This document shows positions 34,736-42,330 of a stretch of DNA of 64,000 nucleotides, one piece after another. Origin of the DNA: Microtetraspora glauca (GTDB taxonomy: Bacteria > Actinomycetota > Actinomycetes > Streptosporangiales > Streptosporangiaceae); contig BBYL01000006.1 in NCBI GenBank assembly GCA_001570385.1, positions 496,001 to 560,000 on the forward strand, written 5' to 3'. Position 1 is the stretch's first letter. Each line of letters opens with the position of its first letter. Below the pieces are notes generated by a model. It ran no database searches and was not told the origin of the DNA. It saw only the letters and a program-made list of their open reading frames with translations. The translations under genes were made by a program, and so were the position numbers.

Positions 34736-34754
34736 TTAACCGAATGTAGATTAA
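34736..34754. promoter_or_regulatory. Degenerate TetR-type operator
   Basis: TTTAACCGAATGTAGATTAA lies between the divergent tetR copy 2 and the MaoC unit. The right arm TAGATTAA matches the citE-gene operator at 3939; the left arm has decayed to TTTAAC. Its position relative to the citE remnant mirrors that of the 3939 site relative to citE. Confidence 0.4.
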
Positions 34755-34765
34755 CCGACCATCAG

Positions 34766-34858
34766 ATGTTCCGTGGAACCGAGGGAAAGATGATCGACGA
34801 AGTGGTCGCGGCAATGGCCGGGCGCGTTGCGGAGCGGGGAGAGGGAGTGGGCCGGTGA
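34766..34858 (+). pseudogene. Truncated remnant of a second citE-type gene
   Basis: A 30-codon frame whose residues EGKMIDEVVAAMAGRVAERG match the last residues of the intact lyase at 3974-4825 (EGKMIDEAVAVAARRVLARV). The final GVGR-stop also aligns with GVRR-stop. All of the catalytic part is missing. The stop overlaps the GTG of the MaoC-like gene, so an ancestral lyase-hydratase operon was probably deleted internally, leaving promoter, lyase tail and hydratase. The short frame may still be translated as a leader. Confidence 0.65.
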
Positions 34859-35865
34859 CGGCGATCGTGGAAGGTCCGTACTTCGAGGAGCTGGCGGTCG
34901 GGCAGGTGTTCGCCGGTGCGCCGGGAGTCACTCTCACCCCCGGGCACGCGGCGGTCCATCAGGCGGTCGTGGGCGATCGGCTGCGGTTGCCGCTGGACGC
35001 GCACCTCTGCGAGGAGGTCACAGGGAGAGCGTCCCTGGCGCATCCGGCACTGGTCTGGGACGTGGCGATCGGCCAGTCCACCTTGGTCACCCATCATGTG
35101 AAGGCGAACCTGTTCTACCGTGGACTCGTCTTCCGCCGGTTGCCGGTGATCGGTGACACGCTGCGCACGTCCACCGAAGTGGTGGCGTTGCGGCAGAACC
35201 GGCCGAAACCGGGCCGCCGTCCGACCGGGCTGGCGGCGCTGCGGATCAGCACCGTGGACCAGGACGGGGCGCCGGTGCTCGACTTCTGGCGTTGCGCGAT
35301 GGTGCCGCTCCGCGATTCCGCGACGCTGACCGGTCATGACGCCGATCTCGACGCGGTGGGTGCGGCCTCCGCGGACGCGGATCTCGTCGAGGCGTCGGCG
35401 GGGCTGCTGGCGGGCTGGCGGCTCGACCGGTTCAGGGAGCGGGCGGCCGGCCGGCACTTCTCCGATGTGGCCGAGGGGGAGATGTGGCGGGTGGGCGGGG
35501 GAGACGTCGTGTCCAGTGCCCCGGAGCTGGCCAGGCTCACCGTGAACGTGGCGCAGGTGCATCACGACGTGGGCGCCGCCGGAGGCTCGCGGCGGCTGGT
35601 GTACGGCGGGCACACCATCGGCCTCGCGCTGTCCCAGGCCGCCCGAGCGCTGCCGAACCTGGTCACGGTCGTGGCCTGGCACGGCTGCGACCACGTCGGT
35701 CCCGTCCATGAGGGGGACACGCTTTCCAGCGAGGTCGTCGTGGAACGCCGCACTCCGCTGCCCGGCGGCGGTGGGCTGGTTCATCTCCGCTCGCTGGTCG
35801 GTGTGGTGGGGGACGGCGAGCCGAGGGTCGTCCTCGACTGGCGGTTCGTCGCCGTCATGGCGTAG
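34855..35865 (+). CDS. MaoC-like double hot-dog hydratase
   Basis: Protein of 336 residues with two tandem hot-dog halves, resembling mesaconyl-CoA/2-methylfumaryl-CoA hydratase-type enzymes. Visible are PYFEELAVGQVFAGAPGVTL and HPALVWDVAIGQST in the first half. The second half has FSDVAEGEMW and LVYGGHTIGLALSQAARALP, where the hydratase signature is partly kept. It starts at a GTG overlapping the citE remnant's stop. A hydratase formerly paired with a citramalyl-CoA-type lyase suggests a C5 dicarboxyl-CoA (mesaconate/itaconate-like) step; this is inferred. Confidence 0.8.
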   Translation: MTAIVEGPYFEELAVGQVFAGAPGVTLTPGHAAVHQAVVGDRLRLPLDAHLCEEVTGRASLAHPALVWDVAIGQSTLVTHHVKANLFYRGLVFRRLPVIGDTLRTSTEVVALRQNRPKPGRRPTGLAALRISTVDQDGAPVLDFWRCAMVPLRDSATLTGHDADLDAVGAASADADLVEASAGLLAGWRLDRFRERAAGRHFSDVAEGEMWRVGGGDVVSSAPELARLTVNVAQVHHDVGAAGGSRRLVYGGHTIGLALSQAARALPNLVTVVAWHGCDHVGPVHEGDTLSSEVVVERRTPLPGGGGLVHLRSLVGVVGDGEPRVVLDWRFVAVMA

Positions 35866-35991
35866 GAACGCCCCCGGACGCGGGGAGCCATGCGATACCT
35901 CGACGAGCATTCACGGCGAGCAGAGAGAACTCCGCTTACATCTCTCCCGGGAGGCTGTACGCATCGGCTCTTGGATCGCGCCGCGCTTGGC

Positions 35992-36183
35992 CTACCTCAC
36001 CGTGACGAACGCCCGCCCCTGTGCGGGGACGGGCACCGAACGGACCGCGTCGATCTCGCGCCGCGCCTGTGCGGGGTCCATGGAACGCGTCCGCTCGATC
36101 TCCGCCCGCCAGCCCGTGATGTCGACACCGCCCGGCAGGCGCGCCTCGTCGTATCCGATCGCCAGCGCGGCGAGCAGGTGCAC
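35992..36183 (-). CDS. Possible small hypothetical protein or gene fragment
   Basis: A GTG-initiated frame of 63 codons with protein-like composition (LLAALAIGYDEARLPGGVD, WRAEIERTRSMDPAQARREI). The frame stays open upstream of the GTG for several codons, as if it were the 3' end of a truncated gene. No Shine-Dalgarno site was found and I do not recognise a family. It lies in the 415-base gap between the MaoC-like gene and the DUF488 gene, which otherwise holds nothing I can identify. Confidence 0.25.
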   Translation of the reverse strand: MHLLAALAIGYDEARLPGGVDITGWRAEIERTRSMDPAQARREIDAVRSVPVPAQGRAFVTVR

Positions 36184-36280
36184 GATGTCGTCCCGTCGCG
36201 GTGTCGCGTTACCGCCGGGTGACTTCCGGCGGCGTTTTGATCAGGCGATTGGCGCTCGGGCCCCCGGGTATGCGCCGCTG

Positions 36281-36850
36281 GTGGCTACCGCCGACCTGCG
36301 TCCGTCGTTCGCCGGCCGCGTCCAGACGCCTCCGTTGCTCACCTTCGGTCACGGCACCGCCTCCCGGACCTTGATCACCGCCCTCCTTCACGGCGTGAAC
36401 GCGGAGGCCGTCGTGGACGTCCGTACCGCGCCCGGGAGCCGCCGCCTCCCCCACGTGGGCAGGCACGAGCTCTCCGCCTGGCTGCCGGGGGAGGGGATCG
36501 GCTACTGGTGGGAGAGGCGGCTCGGCGGTTTCCGCACGCCGGCTCCGGACTCGCCCGACACGTTCTGGCGGAACGACTCCTTCCGGGGGTACGCCGGCTA
36601 CAGCCGCGGACCGGAGTTCCACGCCGCCCTGAAGGAACTCCTGGACCGGGCGGCGGCCACCCGTACCGTGATCATGTGCAGCGAGGCGGTCTGGTGGCGC
36701 TGCCATCGGCGGATCATCGCCGACTACGCCGTGCTGGTCCACCAGGTCCCCGTACTGCACCTGGCCCATGACGGGCGACTCACCGAACACCGGCCCACCG
36801 CGGGCGCGCGCCTTCTCGACGACGGGCTCCTCGTCTACGACGCCGCCTGA
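36281..36850 (+). CDS. DUF488-family protein
   Basis: DUF488 protein of about 189 residues, function unknown. The family pattern is clear: LLTFGHGTASRTLITALLHG at the start, VVDVRTAPGSRRLPH, and the conserved MCSEAVWWRCHRRIIADY near the end, with a Cys-Glu pair and the CHR motif. The start is uncertain: the frame is open far upstream, an ATG at 36185 would add 32 poorly conserved residues, and this GTG begins 20 residues before the family core. It precedes the sulfur-related operator cluster but is probably not part of it. Confidence 0.75.
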   Translation: MATADLRPSFAGRVQTPPLLTFGHGTASRTLITALLHGVNAEAVVDVRTAPGSRRLPHVGRHELSAWLPGEGIGYWWERRLGGFRTPAPDSPDTFWRNDSFRGYAGYSRGPEFHAALKELLDRAAATRTVIMCSEAVWWRCHRRIIADYAVLVHQVPVLHLAHDGRLTEHRPTAGARLLDDGLLVYDAA

Positions 36851-36867
36851 CCCAGATTTGCGGGAAC

Positions 36868-36883
36868 ATACCCCCCTGGGTAT
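36868..36883. promoter_or_regulatory. CsoR/CstR-type operator 1
   Basis: ATACCCCCCTGGGTAT, 10 bases upstream of the internally deleted csoR-like gene. It is the first of five copies of this G/C-tract palindrome with ATAC/GTAT ends, the known pattern of CsoR-family (copper CsoR or persulfide-sensing CstR) sites. It would have been the autoregulatory site. Confidence 0.75.
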
Positions 36884-36892
36884 ATTGGCCGC

Positions 36893-37018
36893 ATGCGCAT
36901 GGATGAGGCGAACATCGGTGGCGCGGTGACTCGCCTGCGGCGTGCGCATGGCCGGCTCGCCGGTGTGATCGCGATGAGCGTCGCCGAGCTGGAGAAGCTG
37001 TTCCTCGCCCTCGCGTGA
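36893..37018 (+). pseudogene. Internally deleted CsoR-family regulator
   Basis: A 41-codon frame that joins the normal N-terminus of a CsoR/DUF156 repressor (GGAVTRLRRAHGRLAGVIAM) directly to its normal C-terminus (SVAELEKLFLALA). About 45 codons that should carry the metal- or persulfide-sensing Cys and His residues and helix 2 are missing, in frame. The product cannot sense in the usual way and is probably non-functional, although its operator-type sequence survives upstream and at four sister sites downstream. Confidence 0.7.
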
Positions 37019-37052
37019 CCGGCTCTCCCAGCCGTTTCGCCATGACCTTCAT

Positions 37053-37068
37053 ATACCCCCGGGGGTAA
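37053..37068. promoter_or_regulatory. CsoR/CstR-type operator 2
   Basis: ATACCCCC-GGGGGTAA immediately upstream of the rhodanese gene at 37074. The GGGGGT half may also serve as its ribosome site, so a bound repressor would cover promoter and translation start together. Confidence 0.75.
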
Positions 37069-37073
37069 TCACC

Positions 37074-37403
37074 ATGTTTGGAAATCGCATGAGCCCGGAA
37101 GTCGATCTCGCCCGCTTCGCCGAGGCGTACCGCGGCGGCGCGACGGTGGTCGATGTCCGCGAAATGGACGAGTTCACCGCGGGCCATGTGCCGGACGCGC
37201 TGCCGATCCCGCTGGATCGTCTGCCGGGGCGGATCTCGGAGGTGCCGCGCGACGGCGCCGTCTATGTCATCTGCGCCTCGGGGAACCGGAGTCGCGCGGG
37301 CACCGCGATCCTGCGCCGCGCCGGGATCGAGGCGTACTCGGTGGCCGGCGGCACCAAGGGGTGGATGCACGCCGGAGGCCAGGTGGTCGCGGGCGCGGTC
37401 TGA
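37074..37403 (+). CDS. Single-domain rhodanese (sulfurtransferase)
   Basis: Rhodanese-fold sulfurtransferase of 109 residues. Seen: ATVVDVREMDEFTAGHVPDA, then the active-site loop with Cys67 in YVICASGNRSRAG, and VAGGTKGWMHAGG. It transfers sulfane sulfur from thiosulfate or persulfides to a thiol acceptor in the cytoplasm. An ATG 15 bases further on (MSPEVD) is an alternative start. It is preceded directly by an operator of the CsoR/CstR type, in keeping with sulfide/persulfide response. Confidence 0.88.
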   Translation: MFGNRMSPEVDLARFAEAYRGGATVVDVREMDEFTAGHVPDALPIPLDRLPGRISEVPRDGAVYVICASGNRSRAGTAILRRAGIEAYSVAGGTKGWMHAGGQVVAGAV

Positions 37404-37513
37404 CCGTGGTTCGGCAGCCCTTCCCGCCCGCCCTTCTCGCTGATCGTTCCTGAATCCCGGACGGCGCTCGCCTGCCGTCGGCGGCCTTGCCTGCCGCTAT
37501 TTTTGCGACCTTG

Positions 37514-37529
37514 ATACCCCCGGGGGTAT
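37514..37529. promoter_or_regulatory. CsoR/CstR-type operator 3
   Basis: ATACCCCC-GGGGGTAT, a perfect 16-base palindrome, 25 bases upstream of the MBL/rhodanese gene. Confidence 0.8.
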
Positions 37530-37554
37530 TTTCCCCTGTGAAAGTGAGGTAACC

Positions 37555-38895
37555 GTGGAGATCCTGTCCTTCCGCACTCCCGGCCTCGGCGACCAGACCT
37601 ACCTGCTCACGCACGAGGGCAAGGGGGTGCTCGTCGACCCGCAGCGCGACATCGACCGGTTCCTGCGAGCCGCCGCCGACCGCGACGTGGAGCTCCGCTT
37701 CGTGCTGGAGACCCACCTGCACAACGACTACGTCTCCGGCGGGGAGCAGGCCGCTCTTCGCACCGGCGCCGAGCTGGTTCTGCCCGCCGCCGCCGCGCCG
37801 GCCTACCGCCACACGCCGGCCTTCCACCTGGAGGAGATCAGCGGGGAGGACGGGCTCGCGATCCGCCCGATCCACACGCCCGGCCACACGCCGGAGCACA
37901 CCAGCTACCTCGTGCTGATCGACGGCGAGCCGACCGCGGTCTTCTCCGGCGGCAGCCTCCTTGTGGCCTCGGCCGGCCGCCCCGACCTGCTGGGAACGGC
38001 CCGGGCGAGCACCCTGGCCAGGCTCCAGTACGGCTCGCTGCGGCGGCTCGCGGCGCTGCCGCCGCAGGTCGAGCTCTTCCCGACGCACGGCGAGGGGTCG
38101 TTCTGCACCGCGAGCGGCGCGGGCCGCTACACCTCCACGATCGGTGACGAGATCGGCACGAACCCGCTGCTGGCCATCGACGACGCCGACCGGCTGGCCG
38201 ACGAGCTGCTCGCCGCGCCCATGCCGATCCCGGCCTTCTACGCGTACATGGGCCCGGCCAACACGCTCGGGGTGCCGCCGATGCCCGCGATCGAGGTTCC
38301 CGAGCTGGCGGTCGCCGACGTGCCCGACGACGCTCACGTCGTGGACATCCGCCCGAGGAAGGCGCAGGCGGAAGGCTTCCTGCCCGGCTCGGTCGGCATC
38401 GAGGAGGGCACCGACTTCGGGAGCTGGGCCGGGTGGCTGCTGCCGTACGGGTCACCACTGGTCCTGGTCGCGGAGCACGGCCAGGATGCCGCCGAGGCGG
38501 TCACGCAGCTCGCCCGGATCGGGATCGACAGTGTGCGGGGCGTGGTGCGCGATCTCGGCCCGGCCGCTACCGCGCGGTTCGAGCTGGTGGATCTGACGGC
38601 CTTCGTCGCGCTGGTGGAGCGGCCGGACGCCCAGGTGCTGGACGTGCGGATGCCGAACGAGCGCGCCGCCGTACGTCTCGGGGGAGCCGTGGAGCGATTC
38701 CTCCCCGAACTGGTCGCCGAGGGCGTTCCCGCCGAGCTCGACAGGGACCGCCCGGTGCTCGTGGCGTGCGGCTCCGGTCGCCGCGCGGCGATCGCCGCGA
38801 CCCTGCTCGCCCGCCAGGGCTACCGGGCGGTGGTGCTGAACCGTGCGGGCATCCCCGACGTCGTCGCCGCGAAGGCCGCCCGCCACGCGGCCTGA
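37555..38895 (+). CDS. Persulfide-dioxygenase-like MBL/rhodanese fusion
   Basis: Protein of 446 residues with an N-terminal MBL domain of the ETHE1/glyoxalase-II type (metal motif THLHND at 53-58, then HTPGHTPEHTSYL, and FPTHGEGSFC). Two rhodanese-like modules follow, of which the first lacks a catalytic Cys (VLVAEHG) and the second has Cys405 in VACGSGRR. Likely oxidises glutathione- or mycothiol-type persulfide to sulfite and shuttles sulfane sulfur. GTG start after GTGAGGTAACC. It heads an operon with a second rhodanese and is preceded by operator 3. Confidence 0.87.
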   Translation: MEILSFRTPGLGDQTYLLTHEGKGVLVDPQRDIDRFLRAAADRDVELRFVLETHLHNDYVSGGEQAALRTGAELVLPAAAAPAYRHTPAFHLEEISGEDGLAIRPIHTPGHTPEHTSYLVLIDGEPTAVFSGGSLLVASAGRPDLLGTARASTLARLQYGSLRRLAALPPQVELFPTHGEGSFCTASGAGRYTSTIGDEIGTNPLLAIDDADRLADELLAAPMPIPAFYAYMGPANTLGVPPMPAIEVPELAVADVPDDAHVVDIRPRKAQAEGFLPGSVGIEEGTDFGSWAGWLLPYGSPLVLVAEHGQDAAEAVTQLARIGIDSVRGVVRDLGPAATARFELVDLTAFVALVERPDAQVLDVRMPNERAAVRLGGAVERFLPELVAEGVPAELDRDRPVLVACGSGRRAAIAATLLARQGYRAVVLNRAGIPDVVAAKAARHAA

Positions 38896-38957
38896 CCGGC
38901 CGCGCCATGACCTCTCGCGGGTACCGCCGCGAGACGCTGAGGAAAGAGAAGATACCA

Positions 38958-39548
38958 ATGAGCGTGGACCGCCCATCCCAGACCATCGACCCCGCCAGCG
39001 CGCGTGCTCTGATCGCGTCCAACCCGGACGTGCTCGTCGTCGACGTGCGAACCGCGGCCGAGTTCGAGACCGCGCACATCCAGAGTGCGGTCAACCTGCC
39101 GCTTGACCAGGTGGACGCCCATCTGCGGCAGATCGTCGCGGACGCCGGCGGCACGATGCTGCTGATCTGCCAGTCGGGCGGCCGGGCCACCCAGGCGCAG
39201 AACAAGCTGTGCGAAGCCGGGCTGCCCGACACGGTCGTGCTCTCCGGCGGCATGAACGCCTGGATCGCCTCGGGAGCGCCGGTCGTACGCGGCCGGCAGA
39301 AGTGGAGCCTGGAGCGTCAGGTCCGCCTCGTGGCCGGCGGCATCGTGCTCACGTCGATCGTGGCGGACCTGTGGCTGCCCGGCGCGCGTTTCGTGGGCGC
39401 CTTCGTCGGCGCGGGGCTGACCTTCGCCGCGCTGACCGACACCTGCGCGATGGGGATGCTGCTCTCCAGGCTGCCGTACAACCGCGGAAGAGTCGACGTC
39501 GACGAGGCCATGGCCTGCATCCGCAGGCCCGCGCGCTCCAGGGCCTGA
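38958..39548 (+). CDS. Rhodanese with C-terminal membrane (DUF2892) segment
   Basis: Protein of 196 residues. Residues 8-112 form a rhodanese domain with VVDVRTAAEFETAHI and Cys71 in LLICQSGGRA. The C-terminal part, WSLERQVRLVAGGIVLTSIV and FVGAFVGAGLTFAALTDTCA, makes two membrane helices of the DUF2892 type common in sulfide-responsive sulfurtransferases. It would sit at the membrane with the rhodanese domain in the cytoplasm, possibly passing sulfur to the exporter encoded next. ATG after GAGGAAAGAGAAG. Confidence 0.88.
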   Translation: MSVDRPSQTIDPASARALIASNPDVLVVDVRTAAEFETAHIQSAVNLPLDQVDAHLRQIVADAGGTMLLICQSGGRATQAQNKLCEAGLPDTVVLSGGMNAWIASGAPVVRGRQKWSLERQVRLVAGGIVLTSIVADLWLPGARFVGAFVGAGLTFAALTDTCAMGMLLSRLPYNRGRVDVDEAMACIRRPARSRA

Positions 39549-39554
39549 CCCCCG

Positions 39555-39574
39555 GCTCCGCCGTACGGCGGAGC
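39555..39574 (+). terminator. Perfect 20-bp palindrome between operon units
   Basis: GCTCCGCCGTACGGCGGAGC, 6 bases after the rhodanese stop, forms a stable stem and precedes operator 4, so it probably separates two transcription units. Confidence 0.55.
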
Positions 39575-39588
39575 GGACTGTCTCCTAT

Positions 39589-39604
39589 ATACCCCCCTGG
39601 GTAT
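39589..39604. promoter_or_regulatory. CsoR/CstR-type operator 4
   Basis: ATACCCCCCTGGGTAT, identical to operator 1, 16 bases before the ATG of the TauE/SafE gene. Confidence 0.8.
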
Positions 39605-39620
39605 GAAGGGAAGGAATTCC

Positions 39621-40511
39621 ATGCTCGCCCTGACCCTTGCCGGCGCCGTGGTGGTCGGCCTGACGCTCGGCCTGTTCGGCGGTGGAGGGTCGATCCTGAC
39701 CGTGCCATTGCTCGTCTACCTCGCGGGCGTGCCGGCCAAGGCGGCGATCGCGATGTCCCTGTTCGTCGTGGCCGTGACCAGCGCGGTCAGCGCCGTCGGG
39801 CACGCCCGCGCCGGGCGGATCCGGTGGAAGACCGGCCTGATCTTCGGCGTGGCCGGCATGGCGGGCGCGTACGGCGGTGGCCTGATCGGGCCGCACCTGC
39901 CGTCCGCCGTGCTGCTGGCCGCGTTCGCGCTGATGATGCTGGCCACCGCGACCGCGATGATCCGCGGCCGCGCGGTGCCCGAGCAGGCGCCGGCGCACAC
40001 GGACCTGCCCATCGCGCACGTGCTGGCCGAGGGTGTCGTCGTCGGACTGGTCACCGGCCTGGTCGGCGCGGGCGGCGGCTTCCTCGTCGTCCCCGCGCTC
40101 GTGCTGCTCGGCGGAATGCCCATGAGTATGGCCGTCGGCACCTCGCTGGTCGTGATCGCGTTGAAGTCGCTCGCCGGGCTCGCCGGATACCTGCAGACCG
40201 TCCACATCGACTGGACGACCGCGCTCCCCGTGACCGCGGCCGCGGTCGTCGGCGGGTTGGTGGGAGGGCAGCTCGCCGGGCGGATCCAGGCGGACCGCCT
40301 GCGCAAGGGCTTCGGCTGGTTCGTTCTCGTGATGGGCGGCTTCGTGCTCGTCCAGCAGGCGCCGTCAGCGCTGTTCCACACGATGTGGGGCGTCGCGGCG
40401 CTGCTCGCCGGCGGCCTGTCGGTCCTGGCGGTCGTCACGTACCTGCTCCTCAGGAAGGAGAAGGGGCGGGGGCACCGGGCGGTGCGCGTCCCGGAGACCA
40501 ACCGTGGCTGA
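39621..40511 (+). CDS. TauE/SafE-family sulfite/organosulfur exporter
   Basis: Integral membrane transporter of 296 residues with two homologous halves and about eight membrane helices. The family signatures GLTLGLFGGGGSILTVPLLV in the first half and LVTGLVGAGGGFLVVPALVL in the second are clear. It probably exports sulfite or another oxidation product of the persulfide dioxygenase. An in-frame ATG 18 bases upstream overlaps the operator; this ATG has AAGGAA 5 bases before it. Thioredoxin and MFS genes follow in the same direction. Confidence 0.88.
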   Translation: MLALTLAGAVVVGLTLGLFGGGGSILTVPLLVYLAGVPAKAAIAMSLFVVAVTSAVSAVGHARAGRIRWKTGLIFGVAGMAGAYGGGLIGPHLPSAVLLAAFALMMLATATAMIRGRAVPEQAPAHTDLPIAHVLAEGVVVGLVTGLVGAGGGFLVVPALVLLGGMPMSMAVGTSLVVIALKSLAGLAGYLQTVHIDWTTALPVTAAAVVGGLVGGQLAGRIQADRLRKGFGWFVLVMGGFVLVQQAPSALFHTMWGVAALLAGGLSVLAVVTYLLLRKEKGRGHRAVRVPETNRG

Positions 40512-40560
40512 CGCCCGGCGGGCGGAGAGACACCCCGCGGGCAAAGAGAGAGGAAGGGAC

Positions 40561-40926
40561 ATGATCACCGAACTGACCAAGGACAACTGGAGCGCGACGG
40601 TCACCGCGGAGGGCATCGTGCTGGTGGACTTCTGGGCGGCCTGGTGCGGCCCGTGCCGTCGGTTCGCTCCGGTCTTCGAGGCGGCGGCCGCGCGCAATCC
40701 CGACATCGTCTTCGGCAAGGTCGACACGGAGGCGGAGCAGGAGTTGGCGAGCTCGTTCCGTATCACCTCCATCCCGACCCTGATGGCGATCCGGGACGGT
40801 GTCATCGTCGCCATGCAGCCCGGGGCGCTGCCGGAACCCGTGCTCGACGACCTCATCGCGCAGGTCCGGACGCTCGACATGGCGGAGATCCGCCGCCACG
40901 TGGCCGGGCAGCCCGCCCGGCGCTGA
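40561..40926 (+). CDS. trxA: Thioredoxin
   Basis: Thioredoxin of 121 residues with the classical active site WCGPC in VDFWAAWCGPCRRFAPVFEA, the cis-Pro loop SIPTLMAIRDG and a slightly extended helical C-terminus. It likely reduces persulfides or disulfides formed during sulfane-sulfur handling, or recharges the rhodaneses. It lies 49 bases after the exporter and ends 1 base before the GTG of the MFS gene, so it is probably in the operator-4 operon. Confidence 0.92.
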   Translation: MITELTKDNWSATVTAEGIVLVDFWAAWCGPCRRFAPVFEAAAARNPDIVFGKVDTEAEQELASSFRITSIPTLMAIRDGVIVAMQPGALPEPVLDDLIAQVRTLDMAEIRRHVAGQPARR

Positions 40927-40927
40927 C

Positions 40928-42268
40928 GTGGCACGGAGACCGCCCCAGCCCCCCGGGCCGGCTCGCGCGGCGGACGGCATGGGCGCCGTCCGTCCGCCGA
41001 GCCTGGGGCTGCGGGCCAACCTCGCCCAGTTCACCCTGCTCGTCGCCGTCAACGCGCTGGTCGGCGGGATGCTCGGCCAGGAGCGAACGGTGCTGCCGCT
41101 GCTCGCCGGGCAGACCTTCCACCTGAACGCCTACATCGGCGTGCTCACGTTCATCCTCGCCTTCGGCGCGGTCAAGGCGATCACGAACTTCCTCGCCGGA
41201 ACCCTGTCCGATCGGTACGGCAGGAAGCCCGTGCTGGTCGCGGGGTGGTTGATCGGCCTGCCGGTGCCGCTGCTGCTCATCTGGGCGCCGAGCTGGGGCT
41301 GGGTGATCGCCGCCAACGTGTTGCTGGGGGTGAACCAGGGCCTGACCTGGTCCACCACCGTCGTCATGAAGATCGACCTGGTCGGTCCGGAGCGCCGCGG
41401 CCTGGCCATGGGACTCAACGAGGCCGCCGGGTACGTCGCGGTCGCGGTCACGGCGATGGCCACCGGCTATCTCGCCGGAGAGTACGGCCTGCGGCCGTCG
41501 CCGTTCCTGCTGGGCGCCGCCTACGCCGCCCTGGGGCTCGGCCTGTCGACGCTCGCCGTACGGGAGACCCGGGGGCACGCCCACCACGAGGCGGGGACGG
41601 CGGTGAGCCCGCTGAGCACCCGCCGGATCCTGACGTTGACCAGCTTCAGGGAACCGGCGCTCTCCACCGCCTCCCAGGCGGGCATGGTGAACAACCTGAA
41701 CGACGGCCTGGCCTGGGGGTTGTTTCCGATCCTCTTCGCCGCCCACGGCCTCTCGACCGCCGGGATCGGACTGCTCGCCGCCCTCTATCCGGCCGTCTGG
41801 GGCTTCGGGCAACTGGCCACCGGCGCGCTGTCGGACCGGATCGGCCGCAAGTGGCTGATCGTCGGCGGGATGGCGACGCAGGCCGTCGCCCTCGCCATGG
41901 TCGCCGTGGGCACGTCGCTTCCCGTGTGGGTGGCGGCCGTGATCCTGCTCGGCCTCGGCACGGCCATGGTCTACCCGACCCTGCTCGCCGCCGTCGGCGA
42001 CGTCGCCCACCCCGCCTGGCGAGCCCGGGCGGTCGGGGTGTACCGGTTGTGGCGTGACGGCGGATTCGCCGCGGGCGCCCTGCTCGCCGGAGTCGTGGCG
42101 GACCTGTACGGGATTCCCGCCGCGGTCTGGACCGTCGCCGCGCTCACCGGCCTGTCCGGGCTGGTCGTCGCGGTGCGCATGTACGAGACGCGCCCGGTGG
42201 CGGCCGGCCGCACCGGGGAACCCCTGACTGACCAGGGGACATCCCCGAAACAGGGACTAAAGTCCTGA
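40928..42268 (+). CDS. MFS transporter
   Basis: Major facilitator superfamily transporter of 446 residues with about 12 membrane helices. Seen: the loop 2-3 motif GTLSDRYGRKPVLVAGWLIG and its repeat GALSDRIGRKWLIVGG, and LNEAAGYVAVAVTAMATGY in the first half. The first 30 residues are Pro-rich and poorly conserved; an ATG at 40979 is an alternative start. Co-directional with and 1 base from thioredoxin in a sulfur-stress operon, so it may move a sulfur compound or a metal-thiolate; the substrate is not predictable. Confidence 0.85.
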   Translation: MARRPPQPPGPARAADGMGAVRPPSLGLRANLAQFTLLVAVNALVGGMLGQERTVLPLLAGQTFHLNAYIGVLTFILAFGAVKAITNFLAGTLSDRYGRKPVLVAGWLIGLPVPLLLIWAPSWGWVIAANVLLGVNQGLTWSTTVVMKIDLVGPERRGLAMGLNEAAGYVAVAVTAMATGYLAGEYGLRPSPFLLGAAYAALGLGLSTLAVRETRGHAHHEAGTAVSPLSTRRILTLTSFREPALSTASQAGMVNNLNDGLAWGLFPILFAAHGLSTAGIGLLAALYPAVWGFGQLATGALSDRIGRKWLIVGGMATQAVALAMVAVGTSLPVWVAAVILLGLGTAMVYPTLLAAVGDVAHPAWRARAVGVYRLWRDGGFAAGALLAGVVADLYGIPAAVWTVAALTGLSGLVVAVRMYETRPVAAGRTGEPLTDQGTSPKQGLKS

Positions 42269-42277
42269 CCGAATCAG

Positions 42278-42293
42278 ATACCCCCAGGGGTAT
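42278..42293. promoter_or_regulatory. CsoR/CstR-type operator 5
   Basis: ATACCCCCAGGGGTAT, 37 bases upstream of the ATG of the second MBL/rhodanese gene. Confidence 0.8.
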
Positions 42294-42330
42294 GCTGGAA
42301 GCAACCCCATCGAACCGCAGGAGGACGGAC

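Noticed and set aside
35866-36000. Second transposase fragment (a frame containing SIHGEQRELRL)
   Set aside because: The resemblance to the integrase-core IHGEL motif is too short and lacks the following conserved residues.
36010-36075. Two copies of CCTGTGCGGGG about 48 bases apart, reminiscent of a type I-E CRISPR repeat
   Set aside because: Only 11 bases match, there are two copies only, and flanking bases differ; no cas genes are present.
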